Source: a virus. Taken from it: a DNA stretch of 56,755 nt. The DNA is taken from positions 1 through 56,755 of the IMG/VR virus record IMGVR_UViG_3300020442_002198. One strand, written 5' to 3'. The position numbers were made by a program, and so were the translations under genes. Shown piece after piece: positions 15,438 through 24,068 of this stretch; the stretch's first letter is position 1, and each line of letters opens with the position of its first letter. The notes below the pieces were generated by a model. The model was not told the origin of the DNA and did no database searches. It saw nothing but the letters and a program-made list of their open reading frames with translations.

Positions 15438-18400
15438 TTATAGTCCTGCTATTTCTCCAGTATTTTTCAAGCGTAGTGGAATATATATAAACTCCACTGC
15501 TTTTACTGGTTCGATAGCAATGTCTAAGTACAGTTCGTTCCTGTCTATTCTAGCTGGTGTGTTGTTTGAATCATCACATACAACTAGATAATCGTATAGT
15601 GCTCTTTGACTTACAAGTTCTAGCATTAGACTTTCAGCCGCTTGCTTGATCTCATCACGTGTGATCTTATCATTTGGCTCAAAAATGTAAGGCTTTGCAA
15701 GTTTGTTTAGCTGACTACGCAAGTAGATAACCAAACGTGCTACGTTTATTCTGTCTAGTGAACTTGCACCTCTTGCACGAGTTTTTTGTCCGAAGTTAAC
15801 TAATCCAGCACCTGTAATAAACGTAATAGGATTGACTGCATTTGAATACAGTGTATCTCTTTGTCCTTCGTTCAATGCAACACTTACAAATTCGCCTTCA
15901 GCGTTAAGGAAACCTGTTGAAGAAGCGTTAGTAATACCACCACGTCTTGTACCTGCTGGTGCAAACCATGGGAACGATACTTGATCGCTTAGTGCCAAAG
16001 TTCTTAACATCATATGTGATGGTGGAACAACTACATTATTTCCTGCGTTGTCACTTGTAAATCCTGATGGATAAAATACACCTAAGTATTCATCTCTACT
16101 TACAAGTCCATCGTCATTATCTTCTACAACCGTGTTTACATTGGTAGCCCAGTCGTTTAGCGAAGTTGCATCTGGTGTAAGTCTCATTGGCGAATCTCCT
16201 ACAATAAATGCAGTCAATCCTCTGTCGAAGTTTAGACTTATCATTTCACCTATTAGTTCTGGATAACCAGGTGTTGCCATTACATTAAACAGTCTTGATT
16301 CATCATCTCTGATGTCATCGTTACTGTTTACTGTAGCTTGTAGAGCTTGTACAATAACTTTACGCTGTGCTTTACGTCCAAAGCTACCTGATCCATCATT
16401 TTGGTTACCTGATTCTGTTACCCAACGATGTACATAATAGTTTTGCATAGATTCGCCATCTCCAGAACCAAAACGTACATTATTGTCAGCTGTGTTAATA
16501 TAGTTACGCTCGAAACGTTTTACATTAAATCCACTTCTACGTAAGTTCCAAAGCAACATACCTTTTGGATATAATGCTGGATCTGGGCAATCAAAATCTA
16601 CAAAGTCACTTGTTAGTAATGTATCAATGTCGCCTGCTTCATTTGAATTAGCACCACTTGTATTATAACGTGCATCTGCAAATAATACGCCTGATTCAGT
16701 TGTTTGATCTGACTTATCAATTAATTCCCATCTGTTTTCAGCTGGTGTATTTGTTAAGTTTGCATTATACTTGTATATTGCTGGATAGTTTTCTAAATCA
16801 GCAGTGCCTATCCAAATGTCACCATTCTTTAGAGCAGATCCGTCTGACTGTGTTGTAGGCTTAGTAGCACTTACAATTGGTCCTGCTGGATCTGTTTGTT
16901 CTGCTGAATCTGACACCCAGTAAGGTGATGTAGCTGAAAGATATCCTACCCATTTTGTTCCGTCATTGATCATTATATCAACTTCGTCAACTACTGAACT
17001 ATACCATAGCTGTCCTTGTGTTGCTAAAGCTGTTACAGCAGAATCGCTTGCAGTATATGTCAATACTTTCCAATTAGATGCTTGTAATTGTAAGGGACTT
17101 GTTGTGCCGTCTGTACCATCTTGATAATATAGATTTGGTGTACCGCTTGTTGCACTTACATATGCAGCAAAACCTGCATTAGTTAAAGCACCATCTGTAT
17201 CAGTAAGTTTGATTTCGCCACCTTCTGAATGCTTAATAACAACCTTATTTTGTGTATTAACTTCTGCACTTACACCATGAATGTTATTATTTGTTATTGC
17301 CGCGGCTAGTAAAGCTGCATCTGTTGTTGCACCAGTAGCAGTAAATGTTACTGTATCTTCAGCTGTGAAAGCAAGCTGACCTTTCTTTGTAGATGATATT
17401 TTAAATGTAAATGCACCTGCAGAGAATGTACTTGCAGTAATTTTTGCTGAAGTAATCGTTGTAGGTCCAACACTTTCTCGTCTATAAAGTTTAAAAGTTC
17501 CTAATGGACTTGAATCTCCTGCAACATTTGTTTTTGCATATAAAGCACCGATTGCTATGTTTGCACCGCCGCCTGTTCTATCTAAATTATAAAGAGCGGC
17601 AGCATTTGTGTCATACATTGGTGATTCAATTTTGTTCCAAACTTTTGCTGAATCACTCCATTCTTTTACGTTTAACTTAGCACCAGCATTTGGTTCTGTG
17701 GTTTTAATCCAAACACTTCCTGTTGGACGTGAATATGTGTCTGCCGTTTTCCATTCTGGAACACTTGTATGTTGTGCTATAGCAAGTGCTGGAGGAAAGT
17801 ATGTACCAGCAGTAATACCTAGTTCTGTAAGACCATCGGCATCACCTCCGATTAAAATATCTCCAGCTAGTGTACTATCTTGACTTGCACTTCCTGAACC
17901 ATCACTATAAATTTCTAGTCTTGTATCAACTACTGCCGCTGTTACACCCTGTATAAGCAAACCGTTGATTGTTGAAACAACATCACTTACTGTATCACTT
18001 GAACCAATTGCAACTGTTGTTCCGTTAATTGTAATATTACGTGGAGCAGCAAAAGTTGGATTAGACTTTGAACCTTTTACAGTAGCCCAACTCTTTGTCC
18101 AAGCATCACTACCAACTAATACCCATGCTCCGCTTGAATTCCTGTAATAAATTCTGTTTAATGTTGATGTAGCTACAACTGCATAATCACCTATAGCACC
18201 TACTGTGTCTTTTGGTCTTTGCCCGGCGTATCCATTTGCTACTAAAGATCCACTTTCAGTTTGGGTAGAATCTGTAATTACTAGTGGAACTTTGTTAGTA
18301 AACTGTTGTCCGCCTGTCGTTGTGATTGCTTCACCATTCCACTGTTGAATACCGTATAAAGAATCATCTGTATCTAGCCAATATGTTCCATCAGTTGGAT

Positions 18401-18785
18401 CTGCCGCAGGTGCTGTTGCACTTGCCGCTAGTTCATTTAAGTCTACATCTGCTCTTACTACGAATGCTCTGTTGCTAACACCCAACAACGAATAAGCAGC
18501 CTGTAATCCATATTCATTAAGTTCTGAACCGTGTATTGGATTGTTATTAGAATCAATTTGGAAAACTGGATCTCCAAAAGTGTCTGCTAAATCACGTTGT
18601 GATGTTAACAAGAAAGGCTTACCAGCGTTAGCTTTTAAAGTACCTTGTGCTGTGCCTGTGCCTCCTGCGTTAGCTTTGTTACTTGCAGAGGCAACAAAGA
18701 TCATTGGGGTTGTGCCTGGCTCCGATGGGGTGTAAAAACTTTCGTCTATTACGGATACCTGAACACCTGGTGATGTTAATGCCAT
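15438..18785 (-). CDS. 18: gp18 contractile tail sheath protein, enlarged
   Basis: The N-terminus (ALTSPGVQVSVIDESFYTPS) and the C-terminal core (SSLDRINVARLVIYLRSQLN, about 1028-1047) are typical of T4-like sheath protein, which contracts to drive the tube through the envelope. At 1115 residues it is far longer than T4 gp18 (659). The extra mass lies at about residues 120-680. It includes NITINGTTVAIGSSDTVSDV followed by a variable beta segment like the flagellin hook IN motif, plus several DGTKWVGY-type repeats. These would form surface-exposed decoration domains. A GATAAATA promoter and an AGGAG site precede the ATG. Confidence 0.92.
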   Translation of the reverse strand: MALTSPGVQVSVIDESFYTPSEPGTTPMIFVASASNKANAGGTGTAQGTLKANAGKPFLLTSQRDLADTFGDPVFQIDSNNNPIHGSELNEYGLQAAYSLLGVSNRAFVVRADVDLNELAASATAPAADPTDGTYWLDTDDSLYGIQQWNGEAITTTGGQQFTNKVPLVITDSTQTESGSLVANGYAGQRPKDTVGAIGDYAVVATSTLNRIYYRNSSGAWVLVGSDAWTKSWATVKGSKSNPTFAAPRNITINGTTVAIGSSDTVSDVVSTINGLLIQGVTAAVVDTRLEIYSDGSGSASQDSTLAGDILIGGDADGLTELGITAGTYFPPALAIAQHTSVPEWKTADTYSRPTGSVWIKTTEPNAGAKLNVKEWSDSAKVWNKIESPMYDTNAAALYNLDRTGGGANIAIGALYAKTNVAGDSSPLGTFKLYRRESVGPTTITSAKITASTFSAGAFTFKISSTKKGQLAFTAEDTVTFTATGATTDAALLAAAITNNNIHGVSAEVNTQNKVVIKHSEGGEIKLTDTDGALTNAGFAAYVSATSGTPNLYYQDGTDGTTSPLQLQASNWKVLTYTASDSAVTALATQGQLWYSSVVDEVDIMINDGTKWVGYLSATSPYWVSDSAEQTDPAGPIVSATKPTTQSDGSALKNGDIWIGTADLENYPAIYKYNANLTNTPAENRWELIDKSDQTTESGVLFADARYNTSGANSNEAGDIDTLLTSDFVDFDCPDPALYPKGMLLWNLRRSGFNVKRFERNYINTADNNVRFGSGDGESMQNYYVHRWVTESGNQNDGSGSFGRKAQRKVIVQALQATVNSNDDIRDDESRLFNVMATPGYPELIGEMISLNFDRGLTAFIVGDSPMRLTPDATSLNDWATNVNTVVEDNDDGLVSRDEYLGVFYPSGFTSDNAGNNVVVPPSHMMLRTLALSDQVSFPWFAPAGTRRGGITNASSTGFLNAEGEFVSVALNEGQRDTLYSNAVNPITFITGAGLVNFGQKTRARGASSLDRINVARLVIYLRSQLNKLAKPYIFEPNDKITRDEIKQAAESLMLELVSQRALYDYLVVCDDSNNTPARIDRNELYLDIAIEPVKAVEFIYIPLRLKNTGEIAGL

Positions 18786-18820
18786 TTTATTTTCTCCTAA
18801 AGGTATTAGTCTGTTATACT

Positions 18821-18828
18821 TATTTATC
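18821..18828 (-). promoter_or_regulatory. Late promoter of the tail sheath gene
   Basis: The minus strand reads GATAAATA, 35 bases before the ATG at 18785, with an AGGAG site closer to the start. The same 110-base gap holds the start region of the HNH-type gene on the plus strand. Confidence 0.7.
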
Positions 18829-18895
18829 GTAATGATTTTAATTTACGCTATTATATACCACAAAAAAGGGGCGGTAAAGGTACGGTAAATACAAT

Positions 18896-19234
18896 ATGAG
18901 ACCATTATGTATATGTGGACAACGTCCTGCGGCTATTAATTACAGTAAAAACGGTAAAACATACTATCGTAAAAAATGTGAATCCTGTAACAAATATGGA
19001 ACAGTAGGTAAAGGTATACCGCAATGGAAATTAGATGGTTATGAGAAAAAAGATACTTGTGAAAAATGTGGATTTAAAAGTGTACATCAAGAGCAATTCA
19101 ATGTCTTTCATATAGATGGCCAATTACAAAACACAACACCTAATAATTTAAAAACAATATGTGCAAACTGCCAGAGGATTATGCAGAAGCAAGGAGTGCG
19201 TTGGAAGCAAGGTGATTTGATACCTGACTTTTGA
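18896..19234 (+). CDS. HNH-type endonuclease-like zinc protein
   Basis: The 112-residue protein has an N-terminal Cys set (CICGQ, then KKCESC) and a second Cys pair (CEKCG). These precede FHIDGQLQNTTPNNLKTICA and NCQRI, a pattern shared by HNH nucleases and by small zinc proteins common in marine T4-like phages. The full catalytic HNH triad is not certain. It is the only plus-strand gene between 1 and 20.6 kb, and its last 56 bases overlap the 3' end of the convergent dNMP kinase gene. That isolated position fits a free-standing mobile gene. GGTAAATA ends four bases before the ATG. Confidence 0.7.
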   Translation: MRPLCICGQRPAAINYSKNGKTYYRKKCESCNKYGTVGKGIPQWKLDGYEKKDTCEKCGFKSVHQEQFNVFHIDGQLQNTTPNNLKTICANCQRIMQKQGVRWKQGDLIPDF

Positions 19235-19790
19235 GATCTTTAATTGTATCGTTGTTTTCAATTACACAATCAAATTGTAATTTTGCCCATCTCCATTCGC
19301 TTTCATGCACATTTTCAGGTTGAACATCATTTTGTACATAAGAAGTAAACCAATCTGGATCTGCGCCTCTACAAATTCGCCATACTTCTCCGCCAACTTG
19401 TCTAATCATTGTTGCTTCATTTTCAAAACGTACATCAGGAATTACAAAATGTTGATTAGGATTTTGTAAAATTTGTTGTTTTACTAAACTGACCCAAATA
19501 CCATGATAAAAACCATTACGCATACAATCAGTGCCAAACATTTGAAGGACCAATCTAGGGGTAATGTGCTCATTAGTTTCTCCGCTCCAAAATTCATCTT
19601 TTTGTTCTCGCCATTTTCTACTTTCATCGGTTGTGCCTTCCAACATCTCTCTGTCCCAACTAAACACAGTAGCTACACCATCTTTTAGTTTGTCAGCAAA
19701 ACTTACTTTTTTAAAATTATAATTGTTAACTAAAATATCAGCAACTGTATCTTTACCAGTTCCAATCAAGCCGCACATTCCTATAATCAT
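19179..19790 (-). CDS. 1: Deoxynucleoside monophosphate kinase (T4 gp1-like)
   Basis: The 203-residue protein has an N-terminal P-loop variant, GLIGTGKDT (about residues 7-15), then SFADKLKDGVATVFSWDRE, FGTDCMRNGFYHGIW and VIPDVRFENEA. This pattern is that of T4 gp1 dNMP kinase, which phosphorylates dNMPs for phage DNA synthesis. An early function sits here among late structural genes and has its own consensus sigma-70 promoter in the 59-base gap after gp13, plus an AGAGGA site. Its 3' end overlaps the opposite-strand HNH-type gene. Confidence 0.85.
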   Translation of the reverse strand: MIIGMCGLIGTGKDTVADILVNNYNFKKVSFADKLKDGVATVFSWDREMLEGTTDESRKWREQKDEFWSGETNEHITPRLVLQMFGTDCMRNGFYHGIWVSLVKQQILQNPNQHFVIPDVRFENEATMIRQVGGEVWRICRGADPDWFTSYVQNDVQPENVHESEWRWAKLQFDCVIENNDTIKDLKSQVSNHLASNALLASA

Positions 19791-19813
19791 ACGATATCCT
19801 CTTATATGAATTT

Positions 19814-19842
19814 ATTATATATGATTATATAAGGATTGTCAA
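19814..19842 (-). promoter_or_regulatory. Consensus sigma-70 promoter of the dNMP kinase gene
   Basis: On the minus strand, TTGACA (19842-19837) and TATAAT (19819-19814) are both perfect and separated by exactly 17 bases. It begins eight bases after the gp13 stop codon and is the strongest host-type promoter in the window. Confidence 0.85.
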
Positions 19843-19849
19843 GAAAATA

Positions 19850-20611
19850 TTAACCGATTGTGAAGCTGTAGCCCATACCACCTGGAACTTGTGTAGATAC
19901 TTCAGCTTCTAGTTTTTCCATCTCTGCTTGAGCTTCGCCTTTAAGTGTATCACCATTTAATTGTCCACCACCTTGTGGACCTGCTATGGTTGCAAATTTA
20001 CTACGAGCTTCTCCAAGCATGTATTTACATACTGCTAAAGTGTAATCTTTTATCCATTGCTTGGCTAGGTAATCTTCAAGTAGTTGCGAATCTGGACGAT
20101 AATTATAACATTCCATTAATATAGTTTCGTCGTCTGCTCTTGGACGTTGTAGTAATGTTAACTTATGCGTAGTAGGATTCCATTTAAATTCTATAAAACT
20201 ACCAAACATTCTTCCAACTAATTCCTGGCGTTGTGAAAACATATCATATGTCGCTAGTCCGCCCATGTTTTGGCTGCTGAGCAAATATGCATTTGTATAT
20301 GCAAGATTAAAGGGCTCAAATAATGTACCACCATCGCCACTGCCAGTTCTTGATCCTATACTTCGTCTATACACTTGCCTAACTTCTACAACTTCATTTG
20401 GTAGTATATAATCATTTTGATCTTCTACGAGTTGTAAGAATACATAACTTTCTTCGACTGAGTTGTCTGAACGTTGTCTAAATCTTGATAGTGCTTTTCC
20501 CAGTGCAGTTTCATAATGTATTGGATCTAATTCAACATCAATCATACCACCACCGAGCAGTGCATATACGTAGTCGAATACTTCTTGTTTTTGTGTTTGC
20601 AAACTGGCCAT
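19850..20611 (-). CDS. 13: gp13-like neck protein
   Basis: The 253-residue protein starts at MASLQTQKQEVFDYVYALLG (20611); GGAG lies just upstream. The longer frame to 20656 would run across both late promoters and is rejected. The segments LDPIHYETALGKALSRFRQR and ESYVFLQLVEDQNDYILP fit the neck/head-completion protein gp13 of marine T4-like phages, which with gp14 seals the filled head. The divergent neighbours on the plus strand are gp14 and gp15, so the neck genes are split across a shared promoter region. Confidence 0.82.
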   Translation of the reverse strand: MASLQTQKQEVFDYVYALLGGGMIDVELDPIHYETALGKALSRFRQRSDNSVEESYVFLQLVEDQNDYILPNEVVEVRQVYRRSIGSRTGSGDGGTLFEPFNLAYTNAYLLSSQNMGGLATYDMFSQRQELVGRMFGSFIEFKWNPTTHKLTLLQRPRADDETILMECYNYRPDSQLLEDYLAKQWIKDYTLAVCKYMLGEARSKFATIAGPQGGGQLNGDTLKGEAQAEMEKLEAEVSTQVPGGMGYSFTIG

Positions 20612-20628
20612 AAATCTTTCTCCAATAG

Positions 20629-20649
20629 TATTTATCGTTACGATAAATA
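20629..20649. promoter_or_regulatory. Palindromic back-to-back late promoters
   Basis: TATTTATCG (20629-20637) and CGATAAATA (20641-20649) are perfect 9-bp inverted copies with three bases between. The minus-strand copy lies 17 bases before the gp13 ATG (20611), with a ribosome-binding site between. The plus-strand copy lies five bases before the gp14 ATG (20655), with none. Confidence 0.8.
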
Positions 20650-20654
20650 TGTAC

Positions 20655-21815
20655 ATGCCAAGAATATCTTTATATAGACCAGAAAAAACAAGAGATTATG
20701 AATTCATAGACAAACAAGTCCTTGAAATGTTTACTGTTGGTGGTACAGATATAAATGTACACAAGTATTTAGGGCCAGAAAACCCTACAGATTCAGAAGC
20801 TACAGCTGACAAACCACAGTACGATGCAGTAAAAGAAACAAACATACAAGATATGTTATTTTTAGAAAACAGAGATCGCAAATACGATCCTGATATTTAC
20901 AATATGAGAGCAATTTATAATGTTCAAGATATTGATTTTGATTTAAGCCAATTCGGTTTATTTTTAAGTAATGACACATTGTTTATGACTATTCATATTA
21001 ATAGCAGTGTAAAAACTCTTGGTAGAAAAATTATGCCAGGTGATGTTATAGAACTTCCACATTTAAAAGATGAATATGCTTTGAATGATTACACAACAGC
21101 CTTGAAGCGTTTTTATGTCATTGAAGATGTTAATAGAGCCGCAGAAGGCTTTTCAATGACATGGTATCCACATTTATATAGGTTAAAATTAAAACAAATA
21201 TATGATGGTCAAGAATTTAAAGAAATCCTTGATTTACCAGCTGAAGAAGATACACCAGGAGGTAACACATTAAGAGATTTGCTATCTACATATGAAAAAG
21301 AAATGCAAATTAACAATGCTGTAATAGATCAAGCAGAAGCAGATGCAGCTAAAAGTGGTTATGACATAAGTCATTATTATACACTTGCAACTAACGATGA
21401 CGGCAGTGTTGCATTAAAAACTGCTGACTCAGGTGAAATAGATGCAAGTGGACTTACACCTGTAGACTCACAAACTGACAATCCTGATAGAGCAGGCTAT
21501 AATGGTTATCTACTTGGTACAAGTGATTCGCCTAATGGCGCTCCATATGGTATGGGAATAAGTTTTCCTACTAATAATCAAGAAGGGGACTATTTTTTAA
21601 GGACTGATTTTATGCCAAAACGCTTGTTTAAATATAATGGAAATAGGTGGGTGAAAGTACAAGACGATGTAAGAGTAACACTTTCAAACACAGATTCAAG
21701 AAACACACAAAAAACTGGATTCATTAATAACACTAGAACTAGCAAAATTGGTGGTGAAGAAACTAAAGAACGTCAGTCACTATCAAAAGCACTTAGACCT
21801 AAGGCAGACAATTAA
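20655..21815 (+). CDS. 14: gp14-like neck protein
   Basis: The 386-residue protein begins MPRISLYRPEKTRDYEFIDK, a characteristic start of marine T4-like gp14, and continues with LEMFTVGGTDINVHKYLGP. Gp14 works with gp13 at the head-tail junction. ATG 20655 is chosen over 20649 because the latter overlaps the late promoter and 20655 shows the same five-base promoter spacing as two other genes. The region about 205-300 is acidic and Thr/Ser-rich. The stop overlaps the gp15 start (TAATG), so gp14 and gp15 are coupled. Confidence 0.85.
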   Translation: MPRISLYRPEKTRDYEFIDKQVLEMFTVGGTDINVHKYLGPENPTDSEATADKPQYDAVKETNIQDMLFLENRDRKYDPDIYNMRAIYNVQDIDFDLSQFGLFLSNDTLFMTIHINSSVKTLGRKIMPGDVIELPHLKDEYALNDYTTALKRFYVIEDVNRAAEGFSMTWYPHLYRLKLKQIYDGQEFKEILDLPAEEDTPGGNTLRDLLSTYEKEMQINNAVIDQAEADAAKSGYDISHYYTLATNDDGSVALKTADSGEIDASGLTPVDSQTDNPDRAGYNGYLLGTSDSPNGAPYGMGISFPTNNQEGDYFLRTDFMPKRLFKYNGNRWVKVQDDVRVTLSNTDSRNTQKTGFINNTRTSKIGGEETKERQSLSKALRPKADN

Positions 21816-23254
21816 TGCAACATTTTTATGATGGACAAATAAGACGTTACATAACTCAAATGATTCGCCTAATGAGTAATTTTAGTTATAAAGACTCTAA
21901 GGGTAAACTTACACAAGTACCTGTAATGTATGGCGATATGACACGTATGGTATCAAGTATTATTCGAGATAATTCAGAAAACAAAATCCCAAGTGCGCCT
22001 CGCATAAGTGTATATGTCACAGGTTTAGAAATGGATAGAACACGTACAAGTGATAGTAGTTATGTAAACAAATTAAACATACGTGAACGTGCATATGATG
22101 CTGACGGGCAAGAATATTTAAATTACCAAGGCAAAAACTACACAGTAGAACGTTTAATGCCCACACCATACAATTTAACTATGAAGGTTGACATTTGGAG
22201 TACTAACACAGAACAAAAATTACAGATTTTAGAACAAATACTTGTACTATTCAATCCTAGTCTTGAGATACAAACCACAGACAACTATGTTGATTGGACA
22301 AGTTTAAGCGTAGTGCATTTAGAATCAATGACTTTTAGTTCACGTGCTATTCCTGTAGGTGTAGATAGTGAAATAGATGTTGCAGATATGACATTTACAA
22401 CTCCTATCTATATTTCACCTCCTGTAAAAGTAAAAAGGTTAGGAGTAATAGCAAATATAATTACAAGTATTTTTGACGAATCAAAGGGCGATATCGAATT
22501 AGGACTAAGTGGAGCTGATTTAAATCGCTGGGACGATAGTATTAAAGTAGGAACAACAAGTGAGGGTAATGATACTGACAGAGATATAAACACCGATGTT
22601 GAAGATACTGTTGTGACAACAACTCACAGAAACTATGGTGCATATGTTGATGGTAACACAGTGCAACTTGTTCACAGAGGTACTGTAGGTGGTCAACTTT
22701 GGGACGATTTATTAGGAGCACATCCTGGACAATATCAAGCAGATATTAGTAGAATACATTTAACCAAACTTGATACAGATTCTACTATCACAGGTACTAT
22801 TGCTGTCAACGAACTTAATCCTCGACAATTAATTGTCAATTGGGATACTGATAGTTTTCCAAGCAATAGCGTAATTAATGGTCCTGCAAGGGATACTAAT
22901 AGTTTTACTACTATTGATTATATTATAGATCCTACAAGTTTTAATCCTTCCGATATAAAAACAAGTGGAGTTAGAATATTATTGTTATCTGATATAGGAG
23001 ATACTAGTAATACTGACGGACCTGATGCTTGGAAAGCATCGAACGGCGATGATCTAATTGCATCATCTAATGATATAATAGAATGGACTGGTAGTAAATG
23101 GCAAATAGTATTTGATGCATCTGATACCAGTGATATTACTTATATTACAAATCTTACAACAAATGTACAGTATCGCTGGGATGGCACAGATTGGCTTAAG
23201 AGTGTTGACGGATTATATCCAAGAGGTACATGGAGGCTTGCACTCGAAGGCTAA
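21815..23254 (+). CDS. 15: gp15-like proximal tail sheath stabiliser
   Basis: The 479-residue protein starts MQHFYDGQIRRYITQMIRLM, matching the YFYNSSFRRYATLMGDLFSN start of T4 gp15, which caps the tail at the neck end. The core continues with VPVMYGDMTRM, APRISVYVTGLEMDRTRT and PTPYNLTMKVDIWSTNTEQK, in the same order as T4 (IRVPITY, LPRINLHLVDF, PSPIKMIYELSI). It is longer than T4 gp15 (272). The extra 200 C-terminal residues hold DxWKASNGDDL- and YRWDGTDWLKS-type repeats like those in marine-phage fibres. Confidence 0.85.
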   Translation: MQHFYDGQIRRYITQMIRLMSNFSYKDSKGKLTQVPVMYGDMTRMVSSIIRDNSENKIPSAPRISVYVTGLEMDRTRTSDSSYVNKLNIRERAYDADGQEYLNYQGKNYTVERLMPTPYNLTMKVDIWSTNTEQKLQILEQILVLFNPSLEIQTTDNYVDWTSLSVVHLESMTFSSRAIPVGVDSEIDVADMTFTTPIYISPPVKVKRLGVIANIITSIFDESKGDIELGLSGADLNRWDDSIKVGTTSEGNDTDRDINTDVEDTVVTTTHRNYGAYVDGNTVQLVHRGTVGGQLWDDLLGAHPGQYQADISRIHLTKLDTDSTITGTIAVNELNPRQLIVNWDTDSFPSNSVINGPARDTNSFTTIDYIIDPTSFNPSDIKTSGVRILLLSDIGDTSNTDGPDAWKASNGDDLIASSNDIIEWTGSKWQIVFDASDTSDITYITNLTTNVQYRWDGTDWLKSVDGLYPRGTWRLALEG

Positions 23255-23262
23255 CTATTTGT

Positions 23263-23697
23263 ATGAAAGAAATAGTTTGCAGTGGTGCAATTATCTATAC
23301 ATTAGACACCCAAAGATTTTTATTTTTACATAGGACTAACGGTAAAACAAACCGTACATGGGGACTCGTTGGCGGCACAAACGAAGGCACAGAAACTCCG
23401 TGGGAAGGACTTAAACGGGAAATCAATGAAGAGATAGGCCAAATTGATATTAAGAAAACAATTCCACTGGAAACATTTGTAAGTAATGATCAAAAATTTA
23501 AATTTCATACATACTTGTGTGTAGTTGAAAATGAATTTTTACCTAAATTAAATAAAGAACACAACGGCTATGCTTGGTGTGCATTTAATTGTTGGCCAAA
23601 GCCTTTGCATAATGGCTTAAAAAATACACTTACAAATAAAGTAAATTTAAGTAAATTAGAGACAGTTTTTAAAGTTGTAGATCTTATGGAGTTATAA
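23263..23697 (+). CDS. Nudix hydrolase
   Basis: A complete Nudix box is visible: G-x5-E-x7-REINEEIGQI at about residues 36-58, within a 144-residue protein starting MKEIVCSGAIIYTLD. Nudix enzymes cleave nucleoside diphosphates linked to another group, including nucleotide sugars. The start at 23263 is preferred because the longer frame overlaps gp15. It lies eight bases after gp15 and overlaps the cupin-like gene (TAATG). A link to the nucleotide-sugar genes nearby is possible; mRNA-cap or dNTP clean-up is the alternative. Confidence 0.85.
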   Translation: MKEIVCSGAIIYTLDTQRFLFLHRTNGKTNRTWGLVGGTNEGTETPWEGLKREINEEIGQIDIKKTIPLETFVSNDQKFKFHTYLCVVENEFLPKLNKEHNGYAWCAFNCWPKPLHNGLKNTLTNKVNLSKLETVFKVVDLMEL

Positions 23698-24068
23698 TGA
23701 GTGATAGTATGTTAGAAACCTCATATGGTATGGATCTGTTGTGGGCTAGCCACAAAGATTATGCATGTAAAATTTTAGTATTTAATAAAGCAAAGAATAG
23801 AACAACAATGTATTTTCATAAAAATACAGATAAAACTTGGTTTTGTAATGCAGGAAAGTTTAAGTTAAGATATATAGATGTTAAAGATGGACGTATGTAT
23901 GAAGCTGAATTAGAAGAAGGCAAAGTCTTTCATGTGCCTCCTTTGATGCCAGTGCAGTTGGAAGCATTAGTAGATAATTCAAGTATGACAGAAGCAAGTA
24001 ACGGATATGACGAATATGACATTTATCATGTAATACCAGCAGAAAAGTGGGAAGAAAATGGAATTTGA
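23697..24068 (+). CDS. Cupin-like protein with degenerate metal site
   Basis: This 123-residue single-domain cupin aligns by eye with the cupin gene at 28751-29107. MYFHKNTDKTW corresponds to MHMHKIKDETW, and VPPLMPVQL to NPPMVPHQI. Two of the usual metal-binding histidines are replaced (Tyr and Val), so it may bind no metal and act in binding or scaffolding. The family includes sugar isomerases and epimerases. It sits between the Nudix gene and two small genes, with overlaps at both ends. Function is inferred only at fold level. Confidence 0.7.
   Translation: MSDSMLETSYGMDLLWASHKDYACKILVFNKAKNRTTMYFHKNTDKTWFCNAGKFKLRYIDVKDGRMYEAELEEGKVFHVPPLMPVQLEALVDNSSMTEASNGYDEYDIYHVIPAEKWEENGI

Noticed and set aside
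20649-20654. gp14 start two codons earlier
   Set aside because: That ATG overlaps the -10 box; ATG 20655 has the same five-base spacing as other leaderless-type genes.
19850-20656. Longer gp13 starting MYIFIVTINTIGERF
   Set aside because: It would run across both late promoters; MASLQTQKQEV has a good ribosome-binding site.
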